A stretch of DNA of 64,000 nt from Candidatus Palauibacter soopunensis (GCF_947581735.1 NZ_CANPVT010000007.1:83068-147067); one strand, 5' to 3'; numbered from the stretch's first letter, positions 45,617-54,830 are shown. The notes: generated from the sequence alone by a model not told the origin. Made by a program: numbers and translations.

Positions 45617-46186
45617 TCAGCCGAGCCGTTCGAGGTGGGCCGCGCTCTCGGACACGCCGGCCGCGACGCCGGCCCGGCCGTACAGCTCGCCGGCCTCGCG
45701 CCACAGCGTCCGGGCCTCACCGGCCTCGCCCAGCGCCTCGCACAGGATGGCCGCGGGCCGCACGGCATTGGCCACATCGAGCGGCGGGGCGTCCGGGTCC
45801 GCCCGGTACACGGTCAGCGCCTCCGCATAGCACCGGCCCGCCGCCCCGAGATCGCCCAGTTTCCGGAGGACATCCCCCAGGTGGCGCACGGTGTGGGCGA
45901 GGACGAGCGGGTCGTCCCCCCGCCGGCAGAGCGGGACGGCTTCGAGGTACAGCTGGAGGGCGGCATCGAGCCGTCCCAGGTCGCGTTCGACGTTTGCCTG
46001 TCCGTGAAGGGCGCGGGCGAGCGCGAGCGGATCCCCGCCGAAGCGGGCGAGCGCCACGGCCGCCTTCATGTGCCGCATCGCCTCGTCCGGCCGGTCCTCG
46101 CGCCGCGCGGCCATCCCCCGCCGGATGAGCGACTCGACGGCGTCGCGGGGCGCGTCTCCGCTTGCCGGGGGAGTCGTGTCGGACAT
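45617..46186 (-). CDS. Tetratricopeptide-repeat protein
   Basis: 189 residues from the ATG at 46186, five bases after the upstream lipoprotein stop with GAGGG as the site. No signal peptide. Four or more TPR-type helix pairs: AMRHMKAAVALARFGGDPLAL, ALHGQANVERDLGRLDAALQ, VRHLGDVLRKLGDLGAAGRC and AILCEALGEAGEARTLWREAG. A cytoplasmic protein-interaction module, probably coupled to the SnoaL-like lipoprotein. A longer frame upstream is a shadow of that gene. Confidence 0.75.
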   Translation of the reverse strand: MSDTTPPASGDAPRDAVESLIRRGMAARREDRPDEAMRHMKAAVALARFGGDPLALARALHGQANVERDLGRLDAALQLYLEAVPLCRRGDDPLVLAHTVRHLGDVLRKLGDLGAAGRCYAEALTVYRADPDAPPLDVANAVRPAAILCEALGEAGEARTLWREAGELYGRAGVAAGVSESAAHLERLG

Positions 46187-46191
46187 GGCTG

Positions 46192-46683
46192 CTACCCTCC
46201 GCGAGGAACCGGAGCCGAGGAGTGGCCGCTGAGGATGCGCCAGCCTCCGGTCTCGTGCGCCCAGATCAACGTCACGGCTCCGCCGAAACCGAAGGCGGAC
46301 CCGTCGGCGCCCGTGAAGGTGCTCTCGAAGCGTGCGCGGACGTGTGCGAGTCCCGGCGCCAGCGGTTCGATGTCCGTATCGGAGTACTCCGTCGTGATCT
46401 GCGTCCCCTGGCCGAGGGCCTCCAGGGCGGCGCGCACGTCGTCGGCCGACTCGTAACGCAGTTCCCCATTCTCGTAGAAGCGGAACGCGGGCGAGTCCGA
46501 GTAGAAGTCGCCGACGGCCTCCCAGTCGGCCGCCGTCCCGAGGTCTCGGAACTCCCGCATCGCCGCCGCCACGCTGTCGCGGATCGCGGCGGCGTGTGTC
46601 TCCGTCAACGGCGCGGCGTCGGTCCCGCACCCCAGGCCCACCCATGCCGTGAGGCACAAGCAGAACTTCGTCACGTTCGTCAT
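46192..46683 (-). CDS. SnoaL/NTF2-like lipoprotein
   Basis: 163 residues from the ATG at 46683 (site GAAGGAAT). Lipoprotein signal FCLCLTAWVGLGCG, then a small alpha-beta barrel of the NTF2/SnoaL (DUF4440) class: DSVAAAMREFRDLGTAADWEA, FYSDSPAFRFYENGELRYES, ALGQGTQITTEYSDTDIEPL and a closing HETGGWRILSGHSS. The role is unknown. It is divergent from the S9 peptidase gene; both may use the region around 46720. Confidence 0.75.
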   Translation of the reverse strand: MTNVTKFCLCLTAWVGLGCGTDAAPLTETHAAAIRDSVAAAMREFRDLGTAADWEAVGDFYSDSPAFRFYENGELRYESADDVRAALEALGQGTQITTEYSDTDIEPLAPGLAHVRARFESTFTGADGSAFGFGGAVTLIWAHETGGWRILSGHSSAPVPRGG

Positions 46684-46722
46684 ATTCCTTCGATCACCAT
46701 TCGGATCGATACGTTGACCTGC

Positions 46723-46750
46723 ACGTGTAAACGACCTGTACGTATAAACG
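46723..46750. repeat. Direct repeat in the divergent S9 peptidase / lipoprotein control region
   Basis: ACGTGTAAACG (46723-46733) and ACGTATAAACG (46740-46750) differ at one base and lie 17 bases apart, start to start. A TTGACC (46714-46719) lies just ahead. This could be an operator or overlapping promoter for the 46782 and 46683 genes. Confidence 0.35.
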
Positions 46751-46781
46751 GCGAAAGTTCGCAACCCGTTTCAGGAGTTCG

Positions 46782-49313
46782 ATGATGAGGATCTTCCGCA
46801 GTTTCCCCGTCCTCTTCGCTCTGGCGTCGGTTGGCGCGGCGCCTCCGCCGCTGGCCGCTCAGGATGAGGAGGAGAAGGCCGGACTCGACATCTCGCAGGG
46901 GTACATCCTGCCCGATGCGACGGTGCAGGATCTCTTCGCGACCGACCCCAACTACGCGACGCTGGACCACATCAGTCCGGACGGCGATCACTTCGTCGTG
47001 CCGCTCTCCACGGAGCTGTCGACGCTGGCCGAGGTGGGGGAGGAGACGCTGCGCCTCGGGATGCTGGAGCTCCGGGCGCGCGCCGACCGCCCGTGGCATC
47101 TCGACATCTACGGACTGTACGGCTTCCGCTTCTATTCGCTGAGCGAGCGCGCCTATATCGACGTCGACTTGCCGGAGGGGACCTACGTGAGCGACCTCAT
47201 GTGGTCGCCGGACGGGTCGCGGCTCGCGTTCCTCGCCCACCTCGAGGAGCGCACGGAGGTCTGGATCGCGGACGCGAGCGACGGGAGCGTGACGCCGGCG
47301 GGCGACGCGCGGGTCATCGCGACGATCGGGACCTCGTCGCGCGGCCAGGGATCGGCGCCTTCGCGCATGCTGCAGTGGACGCCCTCGGGCTCGGTCCTCA
47401 CCCTCGCGGCGCCGGCGGACCGTGGATCCCCGCCGCCGGCTCCGGCCCTGCCGTCGGGACCGACGATCCGTCACACGCGGGCGGAAGCGACGCCGACGCG
47501 CACGATGCCCTTCCTGCTGGAGGACGAGCACGGCGCGGACCTGTTCGAGTACTACACGCGCAGCCAGATCGTGGAATTGGCGCCCGGCCGGTCCCCGCGG
47601 GCCGTCGGTGAGCCGGGCATGTACGAGTCGCTGTCGTCGAGTCCCGACGGGCGGCACGTGATCGCCACCCGCCTCACGCGTCCCTTCTCCTACATCGCGA
47701 GCTACACCAGCTTCCCACGGGTCACCGAGGTCATCGACCTGGAGAGCGGCGACGTGCTCGCCACGCTGGAGGAACGCGAACTGCGGGAAGGCGCGCGCGG
47801 CGGCGGCGGAACGGGCGGGGACCCGCGCGACTGGACGTGGCGTCCGGACGGGAGCGGGATCTCCTACCTGCAGCGCGCGGAGGCCGAGGACGGGGAAGAC
47901 GAGGACGACGACCGCCCCGACCGCATCATGCTGCGGCGCGCCCCGTTCGGCGACGGCGATGCGGAGGTCGTGGCGACGAGCGATGACCGGATCTCGGGCG
48001 TCACCTACTCCGCGGACGGGCGCCACGCCTTCGCCGACGTGCGGCGGGATGGCGATGCCGCGCTTGTACACTACGCGCTGGGGGGCGGCGAGCCGGAGGG
48101 ACACACGCTCGTCGCGTTCCACGACCCGGGCGACGCGGTCGAGTTGCCGGGCGATCTTCTCACGGCCCGCACCGGGAACGGGCTGGAGTACGCGTGGGTG
48201 TCGGCGGACGGGACGAGCGCCTACCTGCGCGGCGACGGGTGGAAGGAGGACTTCCGGCCGCAGCCGTTCGTCGACCGGCTATGGATCCCCGACGGGGCCA
48301 CGGAGCGCTTGTTCGAGGGGTCGCGGGACAGCTTCGACCGGCCGCTCGTCCCGCTCGACGCCGATCTCGAGCGCATGGTCGTGAGCCGGGAAGGGAAGAA
48401 CACGTTCCCGGACAGCCACCTGTGGACCCGTGACGGCGGGATGGAGAACCTGACGCGGAACGTGGATCCGTTCCCGCAACTCACCGCCGCGCGGCGCATC
48501 GACTTCGAGTTCACGCGCCGGGATGGGCTGGAGATCCAGGGGCGGGTGTCGCTCCCCGTCGATTACGTCGACGGCACGCGGGTGCCCGCCGTCTTCTGGA
48601 CCTATCCCCGCGAGTACCGGAGCGAGGACGACTTCGACAACGCGACGATCCGCGCGCGCAACCACAACGCGTACACGAACCTGACCTGGCTGCGCTGGTC
48701 CGACATCTGGCTCACGCAGGGGTATGCGATCGTCTATCCCGACATCCCGATCGTCGGCGAGAACTACAACGACTACTACATCTCGAACATGGTCGACGGG
48801 ATGTACGCGGCGATCCGCGCGGTGGACGCGCTCGGCGTCGTCGACATGGACCGGATCGGGCACGGCGGCCACAGCTACGGCGCCTTCGCGACCGCGAACT
48901 TCCTCGCGCACACGCCCTTCTTCAAGGCGGGGATCGCGGGGGACGGCGCCTACAACCGCTCGCTCACGCCGATGGGCTTCCAGGCCGAGCCGCGGGACAT
49001 CTGGGAGGCGCCGCACGTGTACATGGAGATGTCCCCGTTCTTCAAGGCGGACCAGATCAACACCCCGCTCCTCCTCTACCACGGGGCGGATGACAACAAC
49101 TCCGGCACCTATCCCATCCAGTCGAGGCGCATGATCCAGGCGCTCACCGGGCTCGGGAAGACGGCGGCGCTGTTCGAGTATCCCTTCGAGTCGCACACGC
49201 CGCGCGCAATCGAGAACAACCTCGACATGTGGGCCCGCTGGATCGACTGGTTCGACCGCTACGTGAAGGGCGCCGGGAAAGACGACGCGCGCACGGCGAC
49301 CGATTCGCCGTGA
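46782..49313 (+). CDS. Exported S9-family (prolyl oligopeptidase type) serine peptidase
   Basis: 843 residues. Signal peptide (SFPVLFALASVGAAPPPLAAQ), then an N-terminal beta-propeller (DLMWSPDGSRLAFLAHLEER, SPDGRHVIATRLTRPFSYIAS, DWTWRPDGSGISYLQR) and a C-terminal alpha/beta-hydrolase: nucleophile S698 in GGHSYGAFA, D770/D771 in GADDNNSG and H805 in FESHTPR. It cuts short peptides outside the cytoplasm. The stop overlaps the next gene start (GTGA). Confidence 0.9.
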   Translation: MMRIFRSFPVLFALASVGAAPPPLAAQDEEEKAGLDISQGYILPDATVQDLFATDPNYATLDHISPDGDHFVVPLSTELSTLAEVGEETLRLGMLELRARADRPWHLDIYGLYGFRFYSLSERAYIDVDLPEGTYVSDLMWSPDGSRLAFLAHLEERTEVWIADASDGSVTPAGDARVIATIGTSSRGQGSAPSRMLQWTPSGSVLTLAAPADRGSPPPAPALPSGPTIRHTRAEATPTRTMPFLLEDEHGADLFEYYTRSQIVELAPGRSPRAVGEPGMYESLSSSPDGRHVIATRLTRPFSYIASYTSFPRVTEVIDLESGDVLATLEERELREGARGGGGTGGDPRDWTWRPDGSGISYLQRAEAEDGEDEDDDRPDRIMLRRAPFGDGDAEVVATSDDRISGVTYSADGRHAFADVRRDGDAALVHYALGGGEPEGHTLVAFHDPGDAVELPGDLLTARTGNGLEYAWVSADGTSAYLRGDGWKEDFRPQPFVDRLWIPDGATERLFEGSRDSFDRPLVPLDADLERMVVSREGKNTFPDSHLWTRDGGMENLTRNVDPFPQLTAARRIDFEFTRRDGLEIQGRVSLPVDYVDGTRVPAVFWTYPREYRSEDDFDNATIRARNHNAYTNLTWLRWSDIWLTQGYAIVYPDIPIVGENYNDYYISNMVDGMYAAIRAVDALGVVDMDRIGHGGHSYGAFATANFLAHTPFFKAGIAGDGAYNRSLTPMGFQAEPRDIWEAPHVYMEMSPFFKADQINTPLLLYHGADDNNSGTYPIQSRRMIQALTGLGKTAALFEYPFESHTPRAIENNLDMWARWIDWFDRYVKGAGKDDARTATDSP

Positions 49314-49927
49314 AGCCGGCGAGCGCCGCGGTGCTGGGTGTTGGGCTGGGGCTCGTTGTGGGCGGGTTCGGGGGCCTGGCGCTGGGCGGGCAGTTCGGTG
49401 CGGCGGCGGGCGGCGACGGCGCGGCGGCGGACATTCTCGCCGGGATGGCCGAGCGGCAGGACGAGCGGCTCGGGCGGCTCACGCAGGAGGCGGACGAATC
49501 GGCCCAACTGCAGCGCGAACTCGCCCTCGCCCTCTTCTACCGCCTGCAGGAGTTCCGGCGCTTCGGGCTCGAGGGGCAGATCGTGACCTGGATCGTGCCC
49601 GGTGCGTCGGCGGGCTCCGGCGACCCGCTGGGCGGCTCGCTGTCCGGTGCCGTGCGCCTGCCCCAGTTGGCCGCGGACGCGGCAACGCGGGCGGAGTGGA
49701 GAGCCGTCTCCGGGCGTCTCGCCGCGATCGGGGCCGAGGTGGACCCCACCGTGTTCTCCGCCTTCGAGGACGTGCTGGAGTTCGTCGAGCGCCGCCCCTG
49801 GCCCGAAGGCTCGGGGTTGTCGGCGGCGGCCGCCTCCGGCTGGGCGGACCCCGCCACGGTGGAGACGTGGCTGTCCCTGAACCGGGCCCTCGTCGGCCGC
49901 GCGGATGCCATCCTCTCCGGATTCTGA
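49310..49927 (+). CDS. Single-span membrane protein of unknown function
   Basis: 205 residues from a GTG overlapping the peptidase stop (GTGA). One N-terminal hydrophobic segment (AAVLGVGLGLVVGGFGGLALGG), then helical ALA/GLU-rich cytoplasmic or periplasmic part (ADILAGMAERQDERLGRLTQE). No recognised domain. Operon position with the S9 peptidase and FG-GAP lipoprotein suggests a linked role. Confidence 0.6.
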   Translation: MKPASAAVLGVGLGLVVGGFGGLALGGQFGAAAGGDGAAADILAGMAERQDERLGRLTQEADESAQLQRELALALFYRLQEFRRFGLEGQIVTWIVPGASAGSGDPLGGSLSGAVRLPQLAADAATRAEWRAVSGRLAAIGAEVDPTVFSAFEDVLEFVERRPWPEGSGLSAAAASGWADPATVETWLSLNRALVGRADAILSGF

Positions 49928-49943
49928 GCGCCTCTCCCGCTTC

Positions 49944-52900
49944 GTGAACTGCCCCGTTTTCCGGATCGCCCCGCGCTTCCGGGCCGCAGCCGGCGTGTGC
50001 GCGCTCCTTGCGACGGTCGCTGCCTGCGGCCCGGCGGACTTCTCCGCGCCCGCGCAGCCCGAGGCGTGGACGGAAGTGCCCGGCGCCCGCTGGCGGCCCC
50101 TCGCGGTGGAGGGCGGCGGTGTGGGGTTCACGCCCGTTCCGCCGTCGTGGTCCGGCGTGGACTTCGGCAACGCGCTCACGGACTCGAGCTTCCTCGAGAA
50201 CCAGATGCGGGGCAACGGCTCGGGGGTTGCGGCGGGCGACGTGAACGGGGACGGGCGGCCCGACCTCTACCTGGCCCGTCTCGAGGGCCCGAACGCCCTC
50301 TACATCAACCTGGGGGACTGGCGTTTCGTCGAGACGGCCGCGGAGGGCGGCGTGGCGGCCGCAGACCGGTTCTCGACCGGCGCGACCCTCGTCGACGTGG
50401 ATGGCGACGGCGACCTCGACCTCCTGCTCACCTCCATCGAGGGTCCGAAGTCTCTCTTCCTCAACGACGGGACGGGACGGTTCGCGGAGACGCCGGAGGC
50501 CGGACTCCTGGACTCGCGCGGGGGGATGTCGAGCGCGCTGGCCGATGTCGACGGAGACGGGGATCTCGACCTCTATCTCACGCGCTACAAGAGCCGCTCC
50601 GTCCTCGACCTCTTCCCCGGAGACGAGGTCGCCTTCCCGAACACGGTGCGGCGCACGGGACGGGAGTTCGAGGTCGTGGAGCGCTTCGCCGACCACTACG
50701 AGCTGGCGTGGCGGGCCGACGGTGTCGTGCGGCTCGAAAGGGGGGAGGCCGACGAACTCTACTTGAACGAGTTCAACGAAGACGGCGGCGACGGCGGCGG
50801 CTTCCGGCACGCGCCGTTCTCCTCCGGCGCCTTCCTCGACGCCGACGGCGCGCCGCTGGAGGCCGCCCCGACCGAGTGGGGGTTGGCGGCCCGCTTCGGG
50901 GATCTGGACGCCGACGGGGACCCGGACCTCTACGTGGCGAACGACCTGCACAGCCCGGACCGGCTGTGGATCAACCGGGGGGACGGAACCTTCCGCCCGC
51001 CGCCGCCCCACGCGCTGCCCACGACGAGCGCCTCCTCCATGGCGGTGGACTTCTCGGATGTCGACCGGGACGGCGACGCGGACGTCTTCGTGCTCGACAT
51101 GCTGGCCCGCGACTCGCGGTCGAGGAAGACGCAGGACCCGGTGTCGCGCGTGGAGCACACGCCGCCCGGCGAGGCCGCCGGGGCGCAGCAGGTGAACCGC
51201 AATACGCTGCTCGCCAGCCGGGGGGACGGCACCTGGGCGGAGATCGGGCGCCAGGCGAGGGTCGAGGCGTCCGGGTGGTCGTGGTCGGCGCTCTTTCTCG
51301 ACGTGGACCTGGATGGATTCGAGGATCTGCTCATTCCGAACGGCCACATCCGGGACCTCATGGACGCGGACACGCAGATCTCGATCCGGGAGGCCGGGCT
51401 CTCCGGCGAGCGCGCGTCCACCCTCCTGTACCGTCCGCTGCCGCTGCACAACGTGGCGTTCCGGAACCTGGGCGGGGCCGGGTTCGAGGAGGTGGGGCGC
51501 GCGTGGGGCGTGGCGCCGGAGCCGGACGTGTCGCACGGGGCGGCGCTGGCGGATTTCGACGGGGACGGGGACCTGGACGCGGTCGTGAACCGGCTCGACC
51601 GCCCGGCCCTGCTGCTGCGCAACGACGCTGCGGCGCCCCGGCTGGCCGTCCGCGTGCGGGGGATGGCGCCGAACACGGCCGGGGTCGGGGCGAGCGTGTG
51701 GCTGGAGGTTCCCGGGCTGCCGCGCCAGACGAAGGAGATCGCGGCGGGCGGCGGCTACCTCTCGGGTTCGGAAGCGCTCGTCTCATTCGCGATGGGGGAC
51801 GCCGCCGAGGGCACGCTGGGCGTGGAGTGGCGCGGCGGCGGCTGGGCGGTCGTACGCGTCGATGGCCCGAACCGGCTGTACGAAGTGTTCGAAACGGGGG
51901 CGTCGGAGGGCGCCGGGACGGCGACGCCTGCGCCGGCACCCGCCCCTGCGTCGGCGCCGTGGTTCGAACCGGACGAGAGCTTCGGGCCGATCCACGACGA
52001 GCCGCCGTTCGCCGAGGCGGCGCGGCAGCCGCTCCTCCCGCTGCGCCTGTCCCGGATGGGGCCGAGCGTGGCGTGGCACGACCTGGACGGCGACGGGGAC
52101 CCCGACCTGCTCCTGGGCTCGGGCGCCGGCGCGGCGCCGGTGCTGTTCCGGAACGACGGCGGGCGGTTGGTCCGCGTGACGCTGGCCGGGCCGCGGGCGC
52201 CCGTCGACCAGGCCGCGGTGATTCCGCTCCCGGTGGCGGACACGGCCCGGGTGCTGCTCGGGCTGTCCAGCTACGAGGCGCCGCCGGCCGAGGCGACGCA
52301 GGTGCCCGCCGTGGTGTCCGCCGCGTGGCCCGCGGGCGCCATGGCGGGTGTGGCGGTGACCCCGCTCAACCGCGGCGTCGCGCCGGGGTCATCGGGGTCG
52401 GTGGGCCCGCTGGCCGTCGCCGACTACGACCTCGACGGACGCCTCGATCTCTTCGCGGGCGCGCGGGTCATGCCGGGCGGCTACCCACTTTCCGGCCTCT
52501 CCCGCGTCTTCCGGGGCCGTCCGGGAGGTGGCTTCGAGGAAGACCGTCGGGATGCGGCCGTATTCGAGCGCCTCGGCATGGTGACCGGCGCCGTGTTCAC
52601 GGACTACGACGCGGACGGCGACCCGGACCTCGCCGTCTCCGTGGAGTGGGGCCCCGTCCGGCTGCTCAGGAACGACCGGGGGCGGTTCACCGAGGTCACG
52701 GAAGACGTGGGGCTCGGCGAGCGCCCCGGGCGCTGGAACGGCGTGTCCGCGGGCGATTTCGACGGCGACGGGCGTCCGGACCTGGTGGCGGTCTCCTGGG
52801 GGGACAACACCGAGTACCGCCCGACGGCCGGGGCCCCGCTCGAACTCCATTTCGGCGACGTGGACCGCAACGGCACCCTCGATCTCGTGGAGGCGCAGCG

Positions 52901-53699
52901 GGACGAACGGCTCGGCGCGTCCGCGCCGCTGGGCGCGCTGGGCCGGCTCGCCGAACACATCCCGCCGGTGGGCGGGCGCATACCGACGCGCGCGGCCTAC
53001 GCCGAGGCGGACGTGAGCGAGGTGCTCGGCGCGTGGCCGGAAGGTCGGCTGGAGGCGGCGGAACTGCGGCACATGGTGTTCCTGAACCGGGGCGACCGCT
53101 TCGAAGCGGCGCCGCTGCCGCGCGAGGCGCAGCAGGCCCCTTCGCTCGGCGTCCTGGTGGCGGACGCCAACGGAGACGGTCGCGAGGACCTGTTCCTGTC
53201 CCAGAACTTCTTCGCCACGGACGAGGACACACCGCGCTACGACGCGGGGCGGGGGCTGTGGCTAGAGGGCGATGGGCGCGGCGGGTTCCGCCCGGTCCCG
53301 GGGCAGGAGTCGGGGGTCGCCGCCTACGGAGACCAGCGCGGCGCCGCGGTCGCGGACATCGACGGCGACGGCCGCCTCGACTTCGTGCTGGGGATCAACG
53401 GCGGCGCGGCGCGGCTGTTCCGCGGAGTCGGAACCTCGCCCGGCCTGCGGGTCCGCGTCGCCGGGCCGGCGGAGAACCGCCACGGAATCGGAGCCGTCCT
53501 GCGCGTCGTATACGCCGACGGCCTCGGCCCCGCGCGCGAAGTGAGGGCCGGGTCCGGGACCGGCTCCCACGACGACCCGCTGCAGATCCTCGGCCTCTCG
53601 GGCGACCCCGTGGCGATCGAGGTCCGGTGGCCCGGAGGCGCCGTCGAGCGCATCGAGGTCCCCCCGGGCACCCGGGCAGTGACAGCCGGCCCGCCGTAA
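49944..53699 (+). CDS. Giant FG-GAP (VCBS) lipoprotein with two ASPIC/UnbV domains
   Basis: About 1251 residues. The GTG at 49944 starts 17 bases after the preceding stop; an in-frame ATG at 49905 would overlap that gene. Lipoprotein signal FRAAAGVCALLATVAACG. Repeated FG-GAP/VCBS calcium-type motifs (AAGDVNGDGRPDLYLAR, DVDGDGDLDLLLTS, DLDADGDPDLYVAND, DYDADGDPDLAVS, DVDRNGTLDLVEA) form propellers, with one ASPIC/UnbV-like domain near the middle (GVGASVWLEVPGLPRQTKEI) and one at the very end (GIGAVLRVVYADGLGPAREV). CRTAC1-like. Surface adhesion or ligand binding is likely. Confidence 0.82.
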   Translation: MNCPVFRIAPRFRAAAGVCALLATVAACGPADFSAPAQPEAWTEVPGARWRPLAVEGGGVGFTPVPPSWSGVDFGNALTDSSFLENQMRGNGSGVAAGDVNGDGRPDLYLARLEGPNALYINLGDWRFVETAAEGGVAAADRFSTGATLVDVDGDGDLDLLLTSIEGPKSLFLNDGTGRFAETPEAGLLDSRGGMSSALADVDGDGDLDLYLTRYKSRSVLDLFPGDEVAFPNTVRRTGREFEVVERFADHYELAWRADGVVRLERGEADELYLNEFNEDGGDGGGFRHAPFSSGAFLDADGAPLEAAPTEWGLAARFGDLDADGDPDLYVANDLHSPDRLWINRGDGTFRPPPPHALPTTSASSMAVDFSDVDRDGDADVFVLDMLARDSRSRKTQDPVSRVEHTPPGEAAGAQQVNRNTLLASRGDGTWAEIGRQARVEASGWSWSALFLDVDLDGFEDLLIPNGHIRDLMDADTQISIREAGLSGERASTLLYRPLPLHNVAFRNLGGAGFEEVGRAWGVAPEPDVSHGAALADFDGDGDLDAVVNRLDRPALLLRNDAAAPRLAVRVRGMAPNTAGVGASVWLEVPGLPRQTKEIAAGGGYLSGSEALVSFAMGDAAEGTLGVEWRGGGWAVVRVDGPNRLYEVFETGASEGAGTATPAPAPAPASAPWFEPDESFGPIHDEPPFAEAARQPLLPLRLSRMGPSVAWHDLDGDGDPDLLLGSGAGAAPVLFRNDGGRLVRVTLAGPRAPVDQAAVIPLPVADTARVLLGLSSYEAPPAEATQVPAVVSAAWPAGAMAGVAVTPLNRGVAPGSSGSVGPLAVADYDLDGRLDLFAGARVMPGGYPLSGLSRVFRGRPGGGFEEDRRDAAVFERLGMVTGAVFTDYDADGDPDLAVSVEWGPVRLLRNDRGRFTEVTEDVGLGERPGRWNGVSAGDFDGDGRPDLVAVSWGDNTEYRPTAGAPLELHFGDVDRNGTLDLVEAQRDERLGASAPLGALGRLAEHIPPVGGRIPTRAAYAEADVSEVLGAWPEGRLEAAELRHMVFLNRGDRFEAAPLPREAQQAPSLGVLVADANGDGREDLFLSQNFFATDEDTPRYDAGRGLWLEGDGRGGFRPVPGQESGVAAYGDQRGAAVADIDGDGRLDFVLGINGGAARLFRGVGTSPGLRVRVAGPAENRHGIGAVLRVVYADGLGPAREVRAGSGTGSHDDPLQILGLSGDPVAIEVRWPGGAVERIEVPPGTRAVTAGPP

Positions 53700-53730
53700 A
53701 ACCGGTGATCTAAAGCTGGACGGGGTTTTA
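53697..53730. terminator. Inverted repeat spanning both stop codons of convergent genes
   Basis: TAAAACC (53697-53703) pairs with GGTTTTA (53724-53730). The left arm contains the TAA stop of the FG-GAP gene and the right arm the TAA stop of the reverse HTH gene. The A/T-rich ends would give a T-tract on either strand, so a bidirectional terminator is plausible, though the 20-base loop is large. Confidence 0.4.
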
Positions 53731-54276
53731 GCCGCCGAGCGCGGAGCCGGCGAGGGCCCGCAGGTCGAGGCGGTCCTTCGGATCGAGCTGGCGGAAGTGG
53801 TGGCGCAGTTGGAGCGCCGCGTTGATCGCCGCCCGCAGGTGATCCTCGGCTGACCACGGTTCGCCCCCGAGGATTCCTCTCAGCCAGCCTTCCACGTCGG
53901 ACCAGCGCCAGAACCGGTATCGGTCGTGAGGACTGTTGAGGGGCGCCGGGAATCCGCCCGGTCCGCGCTTTCCGTTCACCCACAGCCGGACGCACTCGCG
54001 CGAGCGCCCGATACGTTCGGCGATCTCGGACATCGAAACGAGGTCTAGATCTGCGATCCGAACCACCCGGAGACCATCGACCGATTCGGCATCCGCGATC
54101 GCCAAGGAGATCGCCTCGCAAAGGCTCGCCGCCTCGCGGTCGAAGTCCATGACCGGAATCCCGTTTGTGATTCCGATGGTCGCGTCATCGCATCCGGCTT
54201 CGTAGAGGGCATCGAAGACCTGTGGGTCGTCGATGTCCACTCCCTCGACGATCAGCGTAAAGCTATGGGTGGCCAT
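53728..54276 (-). CDS. HTH DNA-binding regulator, putative
   Basis: 182 residues. The central region reads SMSEIAERIGRSRECVRLWVNGKRG, a helix-turn-helix followed by a basic loop, and a conserved GPGGFPAPLNSPHDRYRFWRWSDVEGWL segment, seen in HTH proteins of several phyla. N-terminal part (FTLIVEGVDIDDPQVFDALYEAGCDDATIG) may bind a ligand or partner. A good ribosome binding site (AAGGTAAGGA) and promoter lie upstream. It could be an antitoxin-type or orphan regulator; no toxin gene is next to it. Confidence 0.7.
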   Translation of the reverse strand: MATHSFTLIVEGVDIDDPQVFDALYEAGCDDATIGITNGIPVMDFDREAASLCEAISLAIADAESVDGLRVVRIADLDLVSMSEIAERIGRSRECVRLWVNGKRGPGGFPAPLNSPHDRYRFWRWSDVEGWLRGILGGEPWSAEDHLRAAINAALQLRHHFRQLDPKDRLDLRALAGSALGG

Positions 54277-54320
54277 TCCTTACCTTTTCGATGTCCTTCT
54301 TCGGGTGTCTCTGGAGCCTG

Positions 54321-54350
54321 ATCATGCCCCACGATGTTGCGTCGTGTCAA
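54321..54350 (-). promoter_or_regulatory. Sigma70-like promoter of the HTH gene
   Basis: On the reverse strand TTGACA (54350-54345) and CATGAT (54326-54321) are 18 bases apart; the transcript would start near 54314 with a leader of about 38 bases before the ATG at 54276. Confidence 0.5.
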
Positions 54351-54374
54351 CACCGTATCAACGGGCGGAGTCGG

Positions 54375-54830
54375 TCAACCTGAGGCGGTGCGGCGGGCGA
54401 GTCGGGCGTCGAGGCTGAGGCGGTCGTCCTCGAACAGGATGAGCGCGAGGACGAGCAGGAGCGTGCGCGGGATGACGTGCGCGCTGAAGACGTAGAGCGG
54501 TTCGGCGAGCAGGTGTCCGAAGGTGACGAGGATGAGGACCCCGCCCAGCCCCAGCGCGGCGATCCGGCGCCGCCATCCCACCAGCATCAGCGCCCCGCAG
54601 GCCAGTTCGATGAAGGGGATCGCGACCCCGGCGGCCCACAGCGACCAGGCGGGGAGGAACGTGTCGGCGTAGGCCTCCACGAACAGGCCCCGCGCGTGCT
54701 GGACGGCCCCGAGTTCGAACACCTTCCAGAACCCGGCCATGAAGAAGATGAGGCCGAGGATCGTCCGGGCCACGAACGCGGCCCAGCTCTTCGGCGCGAG
54801 CGTCTCCCCCGTGTCAGGTTCCCGGTTCAT
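54375..54830 (-). CDS. DoxX-family membrane protein
   Basis: 151 residues with four hydrophobic segments: FVARTILGLIFFMAGFWKVFE, LWAAGVAIPFIELACGALMLVG, LGLGGVLILVTFGHLL and TLLLVLALILFEDD. The first helix is a typical DoxX motif. Role in redox or quinone-related membrane processes is suspected for the family; no specific function here. Divergent from the imuB operon. Confidence 0.75.
   Translation of the reverse strand: MNREPDTGETLAPKSWAAFVARTILGLIFFMAGFWKVFELGAVQHARGLFVEAYADTFLPAWSLWAAGVAIPFIELACGALMLVGWRRRIAALGLGGVLILVTFGHLLAEPLYVFSAHVIPRTLLLVLALILFEDDRLSLDARLARRTASG

Noticed and set aside
49997-53713. 1238-residue forward open frame overlapping the FG-GAP gene
   Set aside because: Arg/Gly-rich low-complexity translation caused by the GC-rich repeats; the other frame shows DxDxDG calcium motifs and a lipobox.
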